Shown piece by piece: positions 35,540-48,139 of a stretch of 64,000 nt of DNA (positions are counted from its first letter, which is position 1; the number at the start of each line of letters is the position of its first letter). Origin of the DNA: Symsagittifera roscoffensis (taxonomy: Eukaryota > Xenacoelomorpha > Acoela > Convolutidae); contig NC_087067.1 in assembly GCF_963678635.1 (NCBI RefSeq), positions 11,639,716-11,703,715 of the forward strand, in the 5' to 3' direction. The position numbers were made by a program, and so were the translations under genes. The notes beneath the pieces were generated by a model. The model saw only the letters and a program-made list of their open reading frames with translations, searched no databases and was not told the DNA's origin.

Positions 35540-38500
35540 TCAACAGGGTAGTTTGTAGGCGTGAACGCAATCATAATAAGCTGAAATAGATAAAAAGTTA
35601 TCAAATAGGGTCAAAGTTTTCAACAACAAAAAACTCAAATCACAATAAAAATTGCAAGTCACAAAAGCTGGAACACCAATTTAAAAACTTAAAAAATAGC
35701 TCTGGGCAAGTTGCAGAAAAATTTCTGGCCACGATAATTAATAACGAAACGTTTTTTTTTAAAGTAAATTTTTATCAAATGGTGTCGTTTTTGTCCGTGA
35801 TATGAGAGGACATAGTCAGAAGCCTTGAACTTAGTCATATTTGATAATTAAATTATAATAAGCATAATTGACAACTGTTTGTTAAACTGCACAGAAAACC
35901 TATGAAACTTAAAAAAATCCATAAAGAACCATAAAATTGAAAAAATATATATTTCTAAAAAAACCCACAGAAAAACAATTTTACTGGAGTAAAAAAGTTT
36001 TGTCACGGCTGACCTAAAAGTTTATTGTCTTAGTATAAGTCTTGCATTGTTTGCACAACATTTGACTGAGACCCCGAGAAAACTTATAGAAAAAATTCGA
36101 GTGTCGTTCCAATCACATCTTAAAGGTGTTTAGTATGATATATCACTCAATGCATTCCAAAGATTATTTGTGGAAACATTAAAAAAAAATTGTAACGTTT
36201 TCAGCACTATAATTAAAATCTTCAAAATGCTCCAAGCCTCACGAATGGCTAAGAGACCTTTTTTATTTGAGCTAATCAAGTTGATATCTTCGTTGATCAA
36301 GGTAACTACTTTTGGTCTCAGTGAATCAAATGTAGATAGACAGTTAAATAATAGTAGAACAAAACAAATTTTTAGGCTACAATAAATCAACTGAAAAAAA
36401 AATCGAGTATTCAAATTAGGTTGATGTAATTATCCTTGGGCTTCGATAAATTAACGGTGCCGATGTACAGACGAAAATACAAATTAGAATAAATAATTTT
36501 GGGCTACAATAAATCAACTGTAAATGCAAAATGTTTATGTTTTATGTCTATGTCTTAAATCAACTGCTTTTATAAGCAAACCATTCCAACAGATATATTC
36601 CGTTATTTTCCTTAAAAATTGCAACAAAAAAAATAACTATGCATGATTTGAAATCACCAATTAAAATAATTTTTTTTTTCAATTTCAGAAACTTTTTTTT
36701 GCAAAACTGGCACCACGTGAAATTTGTAGACCCAACAAAAACATCATGAGTTCAGCTTTGTTCCAGAAAAAAAACGAAAAGTTGGATCGTGGAGAATGAA
36801 GAAAAGCGAACTATCCTGAGACAAGCTAGACAGTCTTCGTTAAATCATCTGAGAATTATTGCTATTCTGGGCCTCAATATTTCTCGAAAAAAATTTTGAA
36901 TTTTAAATCATTTTTACATAAAAATTTCAAATCAATTTATTGGGAAAATGGAACGTTCGTGTTTTTGTTTGCGATGCAATCAACTTTGATAGAGTTTCTA
37001 CTCAAAACTTAAGCCCATCATTTCAATAAAACAAAATTTTTTTTTTCGTTCAAGAGTTTACAAAAAACTTTGCTGCCCTGATTGTCAAAAACAGCTACGG
37101 GAAATTTATATCAACTATTCTTGTTTTTTAAATATGTTTGATTACGAGGCCAAATTGTGGACTGGATAGGCGCACAATTTGGTGCGTGATTGTAGGTTTT
37201 TGGAATCCAGAGAAAAGACTTTGAGCCTGTTAACATTTTATCGGCACAATCAAAGAATACGAAAGAAACAAAGAAGATCAAAGAGAGCGTCCTAACTGCA
37301 GAATCCGCTTACAATTCACAAAATACACGGTTTGGCCGCTAAATTTTTTAAAACACTATTTTTGACATATTTTCCGTATCATTCTGTCAATGACGAGAAT
37401 TGTGAAGTTCGTCACCATTTTTTGAAATTGCGATTATTTCAGCGAAGGAAAATTTCGAAAAACGTTGACCTCATGTTTAAATTTTTTTGGCTATTCTTTC
37501 CTATTGATGTGGTCAAAACTCACCCAAACATTTTGCAGCAGTTAAATCTTTGAAATGATACGGGTGTCTTTGTTGATCCGACTTTGCTTTAAAATGTCGA
37601 ATGGAACTGCATGACGTGGTTACTTAGAAGCAAAGAACGCTTTAGAATGCATCGAATCAAATCATAATGTTTTCAGTCGTTATTCGAATCTGAAAAATAC
37701 TTCAAAATAGCTACACGGTTGACCAAAAGTTGCAATTTTAGGAATTTTTTTAACAAAAATTTACAATTTTTTAGATAATAGGCTCTGGCAATCTTACAAG
37801 ATAGGTACTTTCTTATAGGAAATTTGTAAGATATTGACTTTTCATACAAAACAATTGTAATATAGGAGTTTAAAAAAAAAACATGAAGAACATTTCCGAA
37901 GCCATAATATGATAACGAAGCTTCAATGTTTTCAATACGCCATAAAATGATAACGAAGCTTCAAGGTGGAAAACCAAAGTATTTCCTAAATTTGTTTTAA
38001 TGCTTAATTACGGTAGAAACACATTCAAAAATTTTCTTTGGCGTTTTCAAATTTTTGTACGGGAAATTTATTAAAAAGGAAATATGTAAAATTTGGATAA
38101 TTCCTCTGAAGCTTTTAGATATGGATACTTTGCAGAATTGTCAACGCGGGTGAGAAATGGCGTTAGGAAGTGTCTGCATTCCCGGGTTGACCTCCATACA
38201 CAAAAAAATATTTATCATACAATTCCATAAAAGAAAAATGCTTATCGTGCAATTTCGTACACGGAGTGTATGGAAAAAACGTTTATCATACAGTTTCCAT
38301 ATATGAAAAAATGTGTGATGAGCAATTTTTTAGTGCTGCATAAAAAGTTTCCGAAGTAATAAAATTTCAAGAACTTTTTTTTGTCAATTTTTAGTTGCAA
38401 TGTCAATTTCATGCTCAAATAAGCCTTTATTTGAGCCTTTCATGCTCAAATAAGCCAAAATTTCTTATTTTTGTCTATAGCGCAGTCTAGTTTGAATTTT

Positions 38501-40635
38501 CATACCAAAAAAAAAATTTGTCTGATGAAATTTTTTGATTCGAATTTGAAATTTGTGATAATTTTATACTATACGATACCCATCAATATGTGAAAAAAAA
38601 AATCATACCACGCTTTTCGACTATAAAATTTTTGGCTAGAAGTTTTTAGCCATATACAAAAGTGTGAGGCGTTTGTATATACCTCTGAGCGATCTGTGAT
38701 AAGATAGCTTACAGTTACTACTCAAATGCCGAGTATCTGTGAGATTTCTTCCCTTTAACCATGGGGGGTTTCTTGTGTTGGAAAATCCCTGTTAATTGTG
38801 TTTTCTGACAAAACACATAAATATTTGGCAAAACTCGAAATTTAATTATTTTTAGATTGATGGAAAAACGCTTATCCATAAAGTTTTCATTCATGAAAAA
38901 ATGCTTGTCGTAGAGTTTTCTTAAAATTTTTTTGTACGTATAGAACTGCCCGAAATTGTATGATAAAGTTTCTTCCACATATGAAAATTGTATGACAAGC
39001 ATTTTTGAACAAAAATTTTTGGTTAATATGTTACTACAGTTTAGAGCTTAACTTCAGTTCAGTCTCGCTACCCAAAAAATAGAAGAAAATATAGCAAAAA
39101 AAATTAAAACAAAATAGAAAAAATTGATAATCGAATCAATTGACATAGTCTGATTCAGTGTTATTTCTGTTTGAGTGCATTTTTTTTAATCAACTGTTTT
39201 TGCGCTTCATGCTAATGGTTAAACTTGAGTTGTTAAATTTAAATATGAGAAATAATCATAAACCAATATTAACATTACCTCTTTTGCCGCCGCGTTTCAT
39301 GTTGATATTGTGGTTGAGATCTTCATACATATTAGCTAGGCTGGTGTCATCCTAAAACACAGTCGAAGTCACAGTCAGTCACTAAAAATCGAATTTTCAT
39401 TTATGATAGTTACAAAGAAATCAAATTGTTAACGAAAAAAAGGCCGCCAGGAGAAAAAGTATTGGCAATTTACGCATTAAAGAGATAGACTCTCAGAAAA
39501 GAGATGCGCTGATTATCAAAAAAAGGCTTCAAAAATTCTAACGACATTTGTATAGCTCAACCAAAGCAGCTTTCGAACTTTTTGTTAAGGCAACAAAATA
39601 ACACAAACGAGTTTTCCATAAAAAGGGCTGATAAAGCAGCTTGTAGGCATTTTACCAGAAAGTTGTTGTTATTCATCTCAGGGGCGGATCTAGGATTTTC
39701 ATTTTCTTGAGGGGGGCAGATTTTCGGTCGACCTTTTTTTAGGTCAACCAAAATAACTTTTGAGGTCTCCCAAATCACTCCCCATTTCGAGCAAATTTTC
39801 TGCGCCGCAGGCAAAATTAGAAAAAAAAATTAGACCAAAAAGGTGTTTTTAGGAAAATTTGATAATTTAGAAAAAAATCGGCCCGCGCGTCCCCCTCAAA
39901 ATTAGTATATTTTGGCTGCCCACCCCCTTCCCCCTTAATTCCGCTGGTGATTCATCCCCTCCGCCTCTCCTCAAAATTGGATTGTATTTAAAGTTTCAAG
40001 ATTTCTTTGACCAAAAAGCAAGATTTCGCAGAAAAGAAGCAAAAAGGGACTCTTTAGGCGGCGGAGGGTTCAAAGTTCTAATAGCAGTCCAGAAAAACTC
40101 TCAGCCCAGAAAACGATTAGCTATCTGCTGCCTGCTCTTTGAGTAAATAGCTAAACAGATCGAGTACTGGTTGTTGTATAATATAGAATTGAATTTTATA
40201 AAAAAATACGTAATCAAAGTTCTTCAAGAAACTCACCAAGTTGCTGTTGGCTTCTTCGAATGAGAAATTGGGAGCCTCCAAATGTCCGCCACCGATGTTA
40301 TGAGAAGACAGATTTTCTCTTCCGAACGTTTTCGAATTTGAATTCGATAGAAATTGATCGAAAAACATTCGCATTTTCTCAACTTCGTCTATCCGCGAAT
40401 TGCCTTCTGGCCTCGGAAACGCGGAAACCGGCGTCGCAACTATCGTGCATAGAGCAACAGTCGAAATGATAGTCAAAATTGATGTTTTATTGAAATTTGC
40501 AAATGTTTTGGAATTTTTGGGAAGTTTAGAAATGCGTTGAGAGTAATCGGAGTTCATTTTTTGGGAGCTGCGTGACGAATTGATTTTTGATGAAGTAAAA
40601 GATAATTGACTTTCGATGATTGAGTAGCTTGACAT
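35540..40635 (-). CDS. Candidate secreted peptide-hormone precursor, 3 exons, 170 residues
   Basis: Minus-strand exons are 40635-40237 (133 codons), 39351-39279 (24 codons plus 1 nt) and 35580-35540, with donors GTGAGT and GTAATG and acceptors GTTTTAG and ATTTCAG. Phases match and the total is 513 nt. Residues 51-72 form a hydrophobic leader (TSILTIISTVALCTIVATPV) ending VSA before FPRP. Because of its long N-region, Met27 may be the true start. A polar linker follows, then NMKRGGKR and the final 13 residues AYYDCVHAYKLPC and TGA. Two dibasic sites next to a two-cysteine peptide at the extreme C-terminus are the layout of precursors such as somatostatin or urotensin II, but the peptide itself matches none that I know. 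The third exon's splice choice is the weakest point: another open frame across it would give a different C-terminus. Confidence 0.5.
36292..36573 (-). repeat. Right copy of the 0.3-kb inverted repeat pair
   Basis: It is the reverse complement of 29681-29978, including GGGCTACAATAAATCAAC words. It lies in the long second intron of the candidate peptide gene. Confidence 0.75.
37139..37305 (+). repeat. Short copy of a dispersed element
   Basis: It shares the left end TACGAGGCCAAATTGTG...CTGGATAGGCGCACAATTT and a right end containing AAAGAAGATCAAAG with the longer copy at 44113-45062. Confidence 0.6.
38205..38332. repeat. Palindromic MITE, copy 2
   Basis: Inverted words TTATCATACAATTCCATA and TCATACAGTTTCCATATATG flank an inner GTACACGGAGTGTATGG palindrome. 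The family also occurs at 10510/22220 and 38868. Confidence 0.6.
38868..39006. repeat. Palindromic MITE, copy 3
   Basis: It begins AAAACGCTTATCCATAAAG and ends AATTGTATGACAAGCATTTTT, which are inverted versions of each other with divergence. Confidence 0.6.
39679..39949 (-). mobile_element. hAT-type MITE, inverted copy (about 270 bp)
   Basis: It begins CAGGGGCGGATCTAGGATTTT and ends in a C-rich stretch with CCGCTGGTG. ATTCATC lies on both sides (39671-39677 and 39950-39956), a target duplication that is nearly 8 bp. It lies in the first intron of the candidate peptide gene. Confidence 0.7.
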
Positions 40636-43600
40636 GTCAAAATTTATTATGGATCCGTTGAATTCTGACGTTCTTTTTTCCTGAGTCGCTCAGCCGGGAA
40701 AATATCACAAAGGTGAGTAGGTGACTTTGGCTGGAATTGGTTCAAACTGAGACTTCAGTCCAAATTTTGGATAGTTAGCAGCCCCTTTTTGTGATTTTCA
40801 CCTTTCTCTGCAAAACGTCAAATTTTCGACCTATGAAAAAAATGCACCGGCTATCAGTTCCAACTATGAATATTTTTGGTTTGATGGTGCAATGACGCAG
40901 GTTTTTCTCTGACGTATTTCTGACGGGTGAACAAATAGTAAATTTTTGTAAGGAAATTAGCGGGTTCCCAATATAATAACACACCTGATGACCCGAGCTA
41001 GGAATATGAAAGTGTCATTATGCAATTAAAATTGTTTTTATTGCAGGAACAGCCGAGTGTCTAAATTTGACAAGCTCAATTACATTACATGCTGAGCCTA
41101 GAAAAAAAATTAAAATCCATCACTTGATGTCATTTCAATCTCAAAAACTTTGCTGAATGTTCGTAAAATAGTCTAAAAACCATGAATGTGCCAAGTACAT
41201 AAAAATAAATAAGAATCAGCTTTCAAAACTATCAAAAAGTCATATCTAACAAAATATCATATCTCCTACTTCAAAATATTGAGGAGCAAATTAATTATTT
41301 AAAAGTGGGCCGGCCTAAATTGCGAAAAAAAATCAAATGATTTATTTGCCAAAAATGAAGACCATTTTTGCCCTACGGTCTGCAAGTTTTTCAAAAAGCT
41401 AGGTTTGAATCCAGATGAAAGCAAAGTTATAGTACAATTTTTTAGTCTAAAAGCTGGATTGGATTAATGTTTTTGGTTATGCGTGCTATAAATAATATTA
41501 ACTGAATTCAATAAAATCACCTTTGAGCTTGATGATTTTCTGGTGTGATGCGAGGGCACAATGTGTTCCTTTTTTAGAATTTAGACACTTTTTTAGAATT
41601 ATTGAGAAGAGTTTAATTATGTTGGCGACTACCGCCTCCTTTTTAAAAGAAATCTGTGGCTCAAAAAAGTCATCAGGGCTGGATTTAGGAGGTAAGACGG
41701 GGTTTTGTGATATTGTTTTTCACCAATTTTTTGGCAGACGAATCCTAAGATTTCTGTAGAGGTGGCTTAGCCGCCAATAATTACTATCCTTAAGATGGAT
41801 ATAAAAACTTTGATTAAAAAATGCCCAAAACGGTTTTTTGATCTCGATTTTCAAAAACAAGGCTGTGGCGCATAACTTCCATTGAAATAAGGTTTTTTTA
41901 TCAATTGACGAAAGTTTGAAATACTAAATTAGTTGTCCTAAAAAATTGCACGAAATCTTAGAAAAAAAATTGGGTAACGTCAAAGCTGCAAGCTCTTGCG
42001 AGGCACCAAAGGAAACATGTTCTAATAAATTTTTCTGCGTCATAGATGAATCTCAAAAGTTTTGGACTGACTAAAAAACTGACTAGCAAATTTTTTCTTG
42101 TAAAATGGGGATGGAAATTTGAAATTTGTGCTTAAGTTTTTTTAAATTTTATCTTTTCCTGTTTTTTCCGCGCAAATTCAAATACCACAATAAATCATCA
42201 TTGAACTGGGTTGAGTGATATACCATAATAAAGGCCTTATTTCTGTCGGAATTTGTGCGTTTTTTAACCATTTGTGAAAAAACGAACTTCCAATTCACGT
42301 TTTTTTTTAATATGAATATCGGAAATGAATAAAATATAGTCTTTTTTAAAATCTTTTCATTACACCACGCACAAAAAAAAAGAAACTAATTTAAAAAAAA
42401 AATTTGGATTTTTTTAGCATTAAGTCGCACTTGCACAGCAACCGGCTAATTTTGTTATTTTTTGATGTGATTAGATGTTCTAAATCAAAACTAAGATGCG
42501 TTTCTTTTAGACACAAGGCTGATTTTTGTAGTTTCAAGTTTGGTGAACATCAAAACAGATTTGCAAGACTGTTCAGAAAAGGAGACGGTGAGGCGTGTTG
42601 CACCACGAAAATTTGTTACGCAAAGAAAACAAACAAAAACAGAATTACAGTGTGATAAGATAGAACTTTAGAAGTCGCCAAAAGTAAGCGCAGATGTGAT
42701 GGCAAAAAAAAAACAAAGTGGATCAAACACAATTTTTTTGTGTTTTCCAAAATTTGAATTACGTTACGGTAAAGGATGCCTAACCTCTCGCCTAGCCTAA
42801 GTTTATATGGAAGCTTGCCCGAACCCACTGATTTCATGTTATTTGCGACTCTTGACCTCGGATGAGCGCTCTGGCAAGCACCTTTGAGAAAACAAGACAT
42901 TTAGAAGACATGGTATTACTGTAATTAAGGTCGTTGCAGTAGATACGCATGCGTTTTGAACTCTAAAAAATTTGATTAAGTGGTATGTGGATGACGGGGA
43001 CGCCTCAGTGGTGGCAGTTTCAGGAATACTTAAACCAGTACACTCATGAAGCGGTCCCGCACCGAAGTTTCATGGATAATTAGCGATTATAATGGATTTT
43101 CGTTGACTAAAATATTGTCAATATAATCGATTATCATGTCAAATTTAGACCACATAATGGATTTTTAAACCAATCTTGAAACCAATAGCCTACGGTAGAA
43201 AAGCCCTGAGTAATAAACAATCAAAGGATGAACGATTTTATTGCGATTTCAGGGCGAAAAAATAGATTTTGTTGAGATTATGTGGAGATAAAAATAGATT
43301 TTAGTGGAATTATAATGCAATATAATCTTCATGAAAATAATCTATTTCCTCTCTATTAAAATAGAAAATGTTGCCTAAATTGGTTACACATAATCGATTA
43401 TAATGGCAACATTTTCGGCAAAATTTTCTCAATATAATCTATTTTTATCCGAGAAATTTCGGAGCGGGGAGGCTTCAAAAAAAGAGAAGTTTGAGGTCAT
43501 ATTTTTCGAGGAAAAACAGAACGTATTTTGGCAGTGCATCGTTCAATTTGAAATTAGACAGCAGCGCGCATTCATTTTTGGTACAAAATCCTCATATGCT

Positions 43601-44112
43601 TTAGCCGTTGATTTGTTTCTTCATAGGGGGAGGGGTATTCGTTACTAGGTACCCGAAGGTAATGTAGTTAAAGAGATTCGATGTGGTGAACCAAGTTTGG
43701 TGGTCAAGGAAGTGATTTCTGCTTCGTAGTGTTTACGTTTGTCGAGCATGTCTCGCCACTCGAAAAGCTTAATGAGAAGAAATTGTGATGTGCTGAAAGC
43801 TTCCGAATGTAAGGAGGAAAGGGCGTGGGTCCAAATTACCAAAAATCTTAAGTTCTCGAAAAAAAATGAATTTTAGTTACTTTGAAAGCCAAAATCTTGC
43901 TGGCAAACTATTAAGAGACATTTAAAAAGAGATTGACATTGATCAAGTCCATACAAAGATGATGTTTGTTGATAAATTGATGGACAGTTTCGATCCATGA
44001 GTATTCTCTCATGGATCAACTTTCTCATTGTTTGGTGCATGCGTTTTGGCATCTTGAGTACATTAAATCGTATTTGATCTAGGCTAGTGAAGGAATAGAG
44101 TTGATAAGATTA
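40636..44112. other. Intergenic stretch without recognisable genes
   Basis: Only short AT-rich open frames are present, none with a domain or codon signature. A diverged MITE fragment may lie near 41680-41900. Several ATAATCGATTATAAT-type palindromic words occur at 43080-43440. Confidence 0.45.
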
Positions 44113-45062
44113 CCTCAATACGAGGCCGAACTGTGCACTGGATAGGCGCACAATTTTGTGTCTGCATGTTCCTGGATTCCAGAGACAAGTACTTAAACAT
44201 GTTCTAAAATGTAAGTGGATTCCATTTTCAAGACTTACGTGGAATCCGCGTACATATACTTGAAAAGTAAATTTTGTCGGCACATTTAATTTGTTGCGGA
44301 ATCCGCAACAAGCAAATATAGCTAGTTGTTATGTATGAATACCGCAACTGTAAGTGGATTCCCCAAAAATAAATGGAATCCGCAAACGTAAGAGGAATCC
44401 GCGAAATTTGTGAGCGGAATCCGCAAAATTAAGCGGATTCTACAAACTGTAAAAAATTCAGAAATTTTGTTTATTAGTGAACTTGATTATGCACTTGCGG
44501 AATTTAAAGATAGGGACTTATTCATTGTCAGCAAAGTCCACGAAAAAATCTTAAAACAATGGTTAATAAATCGATGAATGCCACACTTTTGTATTTGCAA
44601 GCAGTTTTTGGGATCATAGTTTTGAAAACACATCAACGAGCAAAATTGTTGGGTTAATTTGGTAATTGGGTTAATTCATTATTGGGTTGACAAACGTCCG
44701 AATCAGACGTTTGGCATTCCAACTGGTAGCTGATCAACGTGTAGTAATTAAAAGATATATTTTTAAACGCTACTACATATACATGTATGTAAACGAAATC
44801 CGCAAACAAAATGCGGATTCCACTTACAATTTGCGTATTCCATTTACAATTTGCGGATTCTACTGACAGTTGCGGTTTCCGCAACAGCTCAATTCAACTA
44901 TACACATGTCTCATTTTTGTTTGTGTATTGCAGAAACTGTTCTGGATTCCGCAAATACGGTTGCAGATTCCGCAAACTCGTTTATTTTTGGAGCAATTTT
45001 GAACGGTACAATGTTTTAGGTATTTGATTGTGGAATCCAAAACAGCGAAGAAGATCAAAGGA
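44113..45062 (+). repeat. GGAATCCGC-rich element (long copy)
   Basis: This 950-bp block shares its ends with 37139-37305. Its interior holds about a dozen GGAATCCGC or GCGGATTCC words in both orientations, spaced irregularly among AT-rich sequence. It has no coding signature. The words could be a diverged minisatellite or clustered protein-binding sites. Confidence 0.6.
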
Positions 45063-45464
45063 ATGTAGCAATATTGCGGACTTCTTTCATGAAAACAAAC
45101 AACAAAATAGTTGAATATCTCAAGTCTCTCCAGTTAGATTGGTCTTTTTAATTGTCGATAAACGCATTACAGTTTCTAGGCCATCAGCCGAACGGAGGCT
45201 ACAAAGACTTTTTTTGAGTCATTGTAAGTCATTGTTAAGAGTTTTTGCGCAAGAATTTAATTTTTTATCAAAAAAATGAAACTTTTTCGATGAAAACTCA
45301 AAACACTATAAAATTTGATTTAATGCAAGCCAAGACATGTTTTATAAGATAATGGGATGCTCAACCTAGCTGAAACCTGCCGAAAGTACAAAAAAAATCA
45401 AATTTTCCGAGAAAAATAAAATTACAAAAAAGTACATAAACCACTGCATCGTATAGTAAATTTA

Positions 45465-46000
45465 CTATATTCAAGTTGTTGCGCTTGAAATTGAAAAGAA
45501 GAAATGCTGAATAAAATGCGTAAAATCTACAAAAACTATCAGTTTTTTGTAGTTTTGTAGGAGAAATCCGCCGAAACATTTTGTTAAAGAGAAATAAGTG
45601 ATCTTTTTCTTCCCAAAGAATTAGCAAACGTGTAGATTTTTGTCAAACGGAGCAGAATGTTATCCAAGTTGTTGTGGTTGAAAATGAAAAGGAGAAATGC
45701 TGAATGAAATGCGTAAAATCCACACAAATTATCAGTTTTTTGTAGTTTTCCAGGAACCATTCTCGGAAACATTTTGTTACAGAGAAATAGGTGATTTTTT
45801 CCCCAAAGAATTAGCAAATGTGTAGATTTTTGTCCAAATTGTTGTGGTTGAAATTAAAAGAAGAAATGCTGAATAAAATGAGTAAAATCTACTAAAGTTA
45901 TCAGTTTCTTGTAGTTTTCTGGGAACCAGCAGCCAATACACTTTGTTAGAAAAATAAGTTCATCTTTTTCTATCCAAATAAATAGCAAAGTATCACGTTT
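45465..46000 (+). repeat. Tandem repeat, three copies of about 170-195 bp
   Basis: Each copy runs from CAAGTTGTTG through GAAATGCTGAATAAAATG, TATCAGTTTTTTGTAGTTTT and ATTTTGTTA to AATTAGCAAA. Copies start near 45471, 45665 and 45834. The small minus-strand frames across it repeat with the unit and are not supported as genes. Confidence 0.75.
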
Positions 46001-46454
46001 TGTCCAATCGAGCAATCAGATTTTTTAGCTGAGGTACTTTATCAGATGGGTGAGATCCCATGTACTTGAAGCTGAGAAGGAAATCTTTGAATAAATTTTA
46101 CAAGTTAAAAATCATCAATCATTGTACTTTTAAGCTAATTTATATCTAAAATGAAAAAATTGATAGTTTGATAGCACACTTTAGGATAAGAAAAGAAGTA
46201 GGATTGATGACTTACATGCATTTAGGTACTGAATCAACAAAATCACATACACAGGAAAAGGTTATAAAACATTGCTTTATGGTTTGGGTGTATTATTTCC
46301 TTGAGTTTTAAATTATGCAGCATTCATTATCTATTTTTACGGGGTCCGAAGAAAAAATAGATTGTTCAAATAGAATAAAAAGAAAAATCCCAAAAACTTA
46401 AATTATATTTTATAGAAAACTGAAAACTCAAAAAGAAAAATAAACCTTTTCAGC

Positions 46455-47325
46455 GACTGTTTCGATTGGTCAATTAGAACAATTGATAGTTCTTCTCCTA
46501 AGACTATCATTTCTATTAATTGCTATAATGAAAACTAGAAAAACATCTAATCTCAAGTTCCGGATAAGGCAATTGTTCAGCTGCATCCTGTGGTGAAGTC
46601 AAGTCGAAAACTAGAAAATTGTGACTTCGAAAAAAATACATATCAAGAGCTGGAAAATCTTCGTTAAACTGCATTGCTTTCATTGTTGTAACATAGAGGC
46701 GACAAGAAGAAGTTGTGTTTGCTAAAACAACTGCACCTCCACTCCCAAAAATTCTAAGCTCTCTCAAATGAAATTGCTGATAGTTGAAAGGATCTTCATG
46801 ATAGAATCCCGCAAAAGTGTTTTCATTGCAGCTACTATGATTGAGTGACCGTTATTGCGTGTTCTTTCCTGTATGAATTGATTTTAACGAAGTGGAATGA
46901 TAAAGCTTCTCGCTATAGTTTCCATGTAATTGTATTGAGTAGCTTCCCTTTCCAGATTCCATTGTAAATATTGATTATTAGTCAGCAGTTTTTTCAGACT
47001 ATTAGTTAAATTATCAAACCAGATGTAAAAATTAGGTCTAGCTCTATTTAGTTCAATTCGAGCTTCAGTAATTGTAGTAACAATTTTTTGAAACTAAACA
47101 ATCAATGGCGAGGACCCCATATGGTGATAAAGCTATCCCTGTGCTAGGAGGGAAGAGATGCATATCAATTCCTTCAAGATATTCTGCAAAACTGTATCCA
47201 TGACAGGCAACTATTTTTTTGTTGTTCACTTCTGAGGATTTGAATTCGTTCGAAGTTTGTGCGTTATGAGGATATAATCCGTTGGCGTTGTAAACCATTG
47301 TTTTAGTGAAAAATAAATTGTTCAA
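46455..47325 (-). pseudogene. Polinton/Maverick major capsid protein remnant
   Basis: The minus-strand frame from 47325 reads as a Polinton-type capsid protein, with NGLYPHNAQTSNEF near the start, YNYMETIARSFIIP in the middle (about 46880) and VTTMKAMQFNEDFPAL, then FDLTSPQDAAEQL, near the end. At least three frame changes or stops split it. The C-terminus is reached near 46455. Polinton capsid proteins have a double jelly-roll fold and would build virus-like particles; this copy cannot. The identification rests on remembered family patterns, not a search. Confidence 0.65.
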
Positions 47326-47698
47326 TTGCAGAATAGAGAAAGCAACTGATTGTTTAGATGAGTTAATTAGAGTTCTGGTTCCTCATCTAATTCATCCTCA
47401 GATTCTGCTTTAAGTTCTGACTTTTCGTTTTTGAAGGCATAAAATAATCTTACACCTTAAATTGATTAATTTAAGCTTTTAGCCAAGATGGGTATCACGC
47501 ATTTCAAAGTAAAAATTACGATCCGTTTTAAATTAAAAGACAATACTACTACCATCTAGAAAAGTACTGTGAACTGTTTCTTGCTTGAAAGAAAAAAAAA
47601 TTGTTTGCAAAACTGGGATTTATCAAAAATCTCCTGAGAAGAATTTGTAAAAGCCCAAACGAAATACGGCTACCTCGATTTATACTCATTTTATATTG

Positions 47699-48060
47699 TC
47701 AAAGTGTCTTCGTGCGAGCGACTGTTTTTCTGCCTATTCTTTCAAAAATTGGATTTTGTTCTACAAGTTCTACGCTTGCATTTCTTTCTTCCATATCCCA
47801 TTTCCAAACAATTTTGTTTCCCACGTCTCTGCACCCATTAAAAACTTCCCCAATCTCTGGAGCGGTTTTTTCAAATAAATTTGCTCCAATTTTTTTTGCA
47901 GCTGTGACTATGTTTTTTTAAATTAAGGGCATTGCAGTTCTACCAAAAGTTTGCGCAAGAGCACCAAAATCTCTTACAAACTGCCTTGCATGTTCTCTGA
48001 AAATGGTAGAACCAGCTGACAATTTGTCAACCAGTTTGAATGAAGTATTAATCAAAATTG
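47699..48060 (-). pseudogene. Small Polinton-like capsid-module ORF remnant
   Basis: A minus-strand frame reads STIFREHARQFVRDFG, then FGRTAMPLI, a TAA, then AAKKIGANLFEKTAPEIGEVF, ending near 47699. It lies just upstream of the capsid gene on the same strand, as small capsid-module proteins do in Polintons. The in-frame stop shows decay. The exact role is uncertain. Confidence 0.45.
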
Positions 48061-48139
48061 ATTATTCAAAATCTTGCGGGAAAAAAAGCAACAAATCATG
48101 TAACTTCTGTGGATACAAAAGGATTTATTTTGCTTGCAC

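Noticed and set aside
35407-35604. Alternative frame over exon 3 of the peptide gene, reading MIAFTPTNYPVEAMRSS
   Set aside because: It has protein-like composition but is out of phase with the upstream exon. It is kept as the main rival model and not annotated.
43080-43450. Clustered ATAATCGATTATA words suggesting a replication origin or MITE
   Set aside because: The words are short and AT-rich, with no clear boundaries or repeated unit.
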